Assembly: GCA_937871985.1 (NCBI GenBank)
Contig: CALMPB010000441.1
Location: 1 to 7,760 of the forward strand
From: an uncultured Burkholderiaceae bacterium
GTDB taxonomy: Bacteria > Pseudomonadota > Gammaproteobacteria > Burkholderiales > Burkholderiaceae
DNA: 7,760 nucleotides
Reading direction: 5' to 3'
This document shows, piece after piece, positions 6,869 through 7,760 of this stretch. How positions within the stretch are numbered: position 1 is the first letter of the stretch; each line of letters begins with the position of its first letter. Under the pieces are notes generated by a model, which saw only the letters and a program-made list of their open reading frames with translations, ran no database searches and was not told the DNA's origin. A program made the position numbers and the translations under genes.

Positions 6869-7110
6869 AGTTGATGGCAGTGTCCCAAGAAGACGCTCCA
6901 GAGCGTCGTCACTCAGGCTGGGGATCTGAGCTGAGTGGTTGTGTTTGGTCCCATTAATCTCTCGTATTCAAGCGTGATGACGACCAATCACGAGGGCCGA
7001 ATTGGGCGCGCTGAACTGCTCGTTAGAACAGGAAGTGGAGTGCGGATATGCTGGACATGCGCCCAGTTCCTCAACACGATTGCGGAGCGCAGCTATATTT
7101 GCGGAGCAAA
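6869..7110. other. Gene-free stretch between the exported protein gene and the tRNA terminator
   Basis: No supported gene. Open frames here either run through the tRNA or lack ribosome binding sites and recognisable motifs. The only clear structure is the short inverted repeat at 6892-6907. The right boundary of the foreign segment should lie in this stretch. Confidence 0.45.
6892..6907. repeat. Inverted repeat downstream of the exported protein gene
   Basis: GACGCTC-CA-GAGCGTC is a perfect 7-bp inverted repeat with a two-base centre, 23 bases after the stop codon at 6868. No T-run follows, so it is either a weak transcript-end hairpin or a binding site. Its role is not shown by the sequence. 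Confidence 0.4.
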
Positions 7111-7113
7111 ACA

Positions 7114-7141
7114 AAAGGCCCGCAATTGCTTGCGGGCCTTT
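7114..7141 (-). terminator. Intrinsic terminator of the tRNA-Met gene
   Basis: A perfect 12-bp stem (AAAGGCCCGCAA, loop of four, TTGCGGGCCTTT) begins eight bases after the tRNA 3' end on the minus strand and is followed there by TTTTGTTTT. This is a textbook intrinsic terminator for the tRNA. The A-tract on the other arm lets it work partly in the plus direction too, which would insulate the tRNA from the island. Confidence 0.85.
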
Positions 7142-7149
7142 GAATTCTT

Positions 7150-7226
7150 TGGTGGCGCATCCCTGATTCGAACAGGGGACCTGCGGATTATGATTCCGTC
7201 GCTCTAACCGGCTGAGCTAATGCGCC
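7150..7226 (-). tRNA. tRNA-Met (anticodon CAT), CCA encoded
   Basis: On the minus strand a 77-base cloverleaf folds cleanly: acceptor stem GGCGCAT/ATGCGCC, D-arm GCTC/GAGC, anticodon stem ending CGGA/TCCG with loop ATCATAA (anticodon CAT), variable loop AGGTC, T-stem CCCTG/CAGGG with loop TTCGAAT, discriminator A and encoded CCA. The outermost anticodon-stem pair (27-43) is an A-C mismatch. The paired acceptor stem and 5' end rule out initiator tRNA, which has an unpaired first base. A CAT anticodon also occurs in tRNA-Ile2, whose C is converted to lysidine by TilS. The elongator Met identity is more likely from the overall sequence, but I cannot exclude Ile2. The 3' end faces the island. Confidence 0.93.
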
Positions 7227-7247
7227 ATCCTATCGATCAATCGCTGT

Positions 7248-7263
7248 CGGGGTTGCAACCCCG
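7248..7263. repeat. Perfect 16-bp palindrome in the tRNA leader
   Basis: CGGGGTTGCAACCCCG is a perfect palindrome between the presumed tRNA promoter (-10 at 7287-7292) and the tRNA 5' end at 7226. In RNA it could form a stem in the pre-tRNA leader near the RNase P cleavage site; in DNA it could be a protein-binding site. Function not shown. Confidence 0.5.
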
Positions 7264-7286
7264 TGTAGTGATCAACGAAGAACGAA

Positions 7287-7316
7287 ATTCTAGCACGAAA
7301 TTTTTGGCGAGTGCAA
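7287..7316 (-). promoter_or_regulatory. Probable promoter of tRNA-Met
   Basis: On the minus strand TTGCAC (7316-7311) is followed after 18 bases by TAGAAT (7292-7287), matching the sigma-70 -35 and -10 boxes at four and five positions. It lies about 60 bases before the mature tRNA and inside the gap after egtB, so the tRNA has its own start point. Confidence 0.6.
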
Positions 7317-7347
7317 GCAGCCGGCAATCAAAATTCAAACAATCGCT

Positions 7348-7760
7348 TCATGCGTCCCGCGCCAGGCGGATGCCGGAGAACTGCCAGCGGGCTTCGGGCG
7401 GGAAAAAATTGCGGTAGCTTGGCCGGATGTGGTCCCTGGGCGTGGCGCAGGAGCCGCCACGCAGCACGTACTGGCCGCACATGAACTTGCCGTTGTATTC
7501 GCCGACCGCGCCGCTGTCGGGCTTGAAGCCGGGATAGGCGTCGTAGGCGCTGGCGGTCCATTCCCAGGCGTCGCCGAACATCTGCACGGGGCCGCCGGCG
7601 CCGTTGCGGGCGGGGGCGGGGCGGGTGTCCAGATGGCCGTTTTCCAGCATGTTGGCGCGTCCGGCCAGGACGCCTTCGGGTTGCAGGCGGGCGGCATGCT
7701 CCCACTCCGCCTCGCGCGGCAGGCGCACGCGGGCCCAGCGCGCGTAGGCGTCGGCCTCGA
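7348..7760 (-). CDS. egtB: Ergothioneine biosynthesis protein EgtB, C-terminal part (start outside window)
   Basis: EgtB is a non-haem iron sulfoxide synthase that uses O2 to join hercynine to gamma-glutamylcysteine (or cysteine in some types) in ergothioneine synthesis. Only the last 137 or so codons are present. The frame is open to the window edge, so the GTG at 7728 is internal. The visible part is the C-terminal FGE-sulfatase/SUMF1-like domain: [20 protein letters not shown], then [56 protein letters not shown] and [14 protein letters not shown]. The RNFFPP...[12 protein letters not shown] ending is characteristic of EgtB. The iron-binding HX3HXE motif of the N-terminal DinB-like domain lies outside the window. 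Codon use is core-like. The tRNA gene lies downstream on the same strand with its own promoter. The partner methyltransferase gene egtD, often adjacent, is not in view. Confidence 0.93.
   Translation of the reverse strand, partial: EADAYARWARVRLPREAEWEHAARLQPEGVLAGRANMLENGHLDTRPAPARNGAGGPVQMFGDAWEWTASAYDAYPGFKPDSGAVGEYNGKFMCGQYVLRGGSCATPRDHIRPSYRNFFPPEARWQFSGIRLARDA

Larger units (their letters stand above)
3100..7105. mobile_element. Probable integrated island, lower GC than flanks, next to tRNA-Met (borders approximate)
   Basis: Base composition changes from clearly GC-rich before about 3100 to AT-richer or balanced through about 7100, then back to GC-rich in egtB. The segment contains a tyrosine recombinase remnant and one intact gene of unknown origin, and its right side abuts the 3' end of a tRNA gene, a common target for such integrases. 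I could not find flanking direct repeats or a duplicated tRNA 3' end, so exact borders and the integration mechanism are inference. The tRNA terminator (7114-7141) appears to lie outside the island. Confidence 0.55.

Noticed and set aside
3123..6947. Possible direct repeat GGTTGTGTT near both island edges (about 3123 and 6937)
   Set aside because: Only nine identical bases. A match of that length is expected by chance between two stretches of this size, and no integrase site feature supports it.
6935..7207. 90-codon plus-strand open frame near the right end of the island
   Set aside because: It runs through the tRNA terminator and antisense through the tRNA gene, with no recognisable domain and no ribosome binding site. 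The frame is fortuitous.
7335..7705. Two further minus-strand open frames over the egtB end
   Set aside because: They are Pro/Ala/Arg-rich shadow frames; the third frame in this stretch carries the clear EgtB motifs.
1..7760. CRISPR array or tandem repeat array
   Set aside because: No regularly spaced repeats were seen on reading through the window.

Overview
The window looks like a piece of a GC-rich betaproteobacterial chromosome, most likely Burkholderiales and Alcaligenaceae-like (Bordetella/Achromobacter type). This is inferred from the strong GC bias at third codon positions in the flanking genes and from the gene content (a dCache-GGDEF diguanylate cyclase, a YddG-type exporter and EgtB). 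No single marker proves the genus.

Left part (1-3046) is ordinary core chromosome. It holds the 3' part of a membrane diguanylate cyclase (1-933), a convergent 85-aa protein of unknown function (981-1238, minus), a YddG-family aromatic amino acid exporter (1417-2325), a convergent small two-helix membrane protein (2355-2546, minus) and an 82-aa protein of unknown function (2798-3046). GC-rich hairpins lie at both convergent gene ends. The hairpin after yddG includes part of its stop codon.

Middle part (about 3100-7105) is visibly less GC-rich and looks horizontally acquired. It begins with about 420 bases without a gene. Next is a heavily decayed tyrosine recombinase (about 3471-4520), still recognisable from its arginine box (GLRASEALAL) but broken by several stops and frame changes and lacking its C-terminal catalytic part. 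Then comes one intact gene (4658-6868) with a strong ribosome binding site, a possible promoter and a clear Sec signal peptide. It encodes a 736-aa exported protein that I do not recognise. About 240 bases without a supported gene follow.

Right part (7111-7760) returns to core chromosome, all on the minus strand. It holds the 3' end of egtB (ergothioneine biosynthesis), a promoter, an elongator-type tRNA-Met(CAT) and its strong terminator. The 3' end of the tRNA faces the island, as expected for a tRNA-targeted integration. However, I found no duplicated tRNA 3' end at the left boundary, so the attachment site is unresolved. The most interesting object is the intact exported protein carried beside the dead integrase. 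Its Ser/Thr-rich N-terminal region has alternating polarity and could be a membrane-inserting or fibrous segment, but that is speculation.
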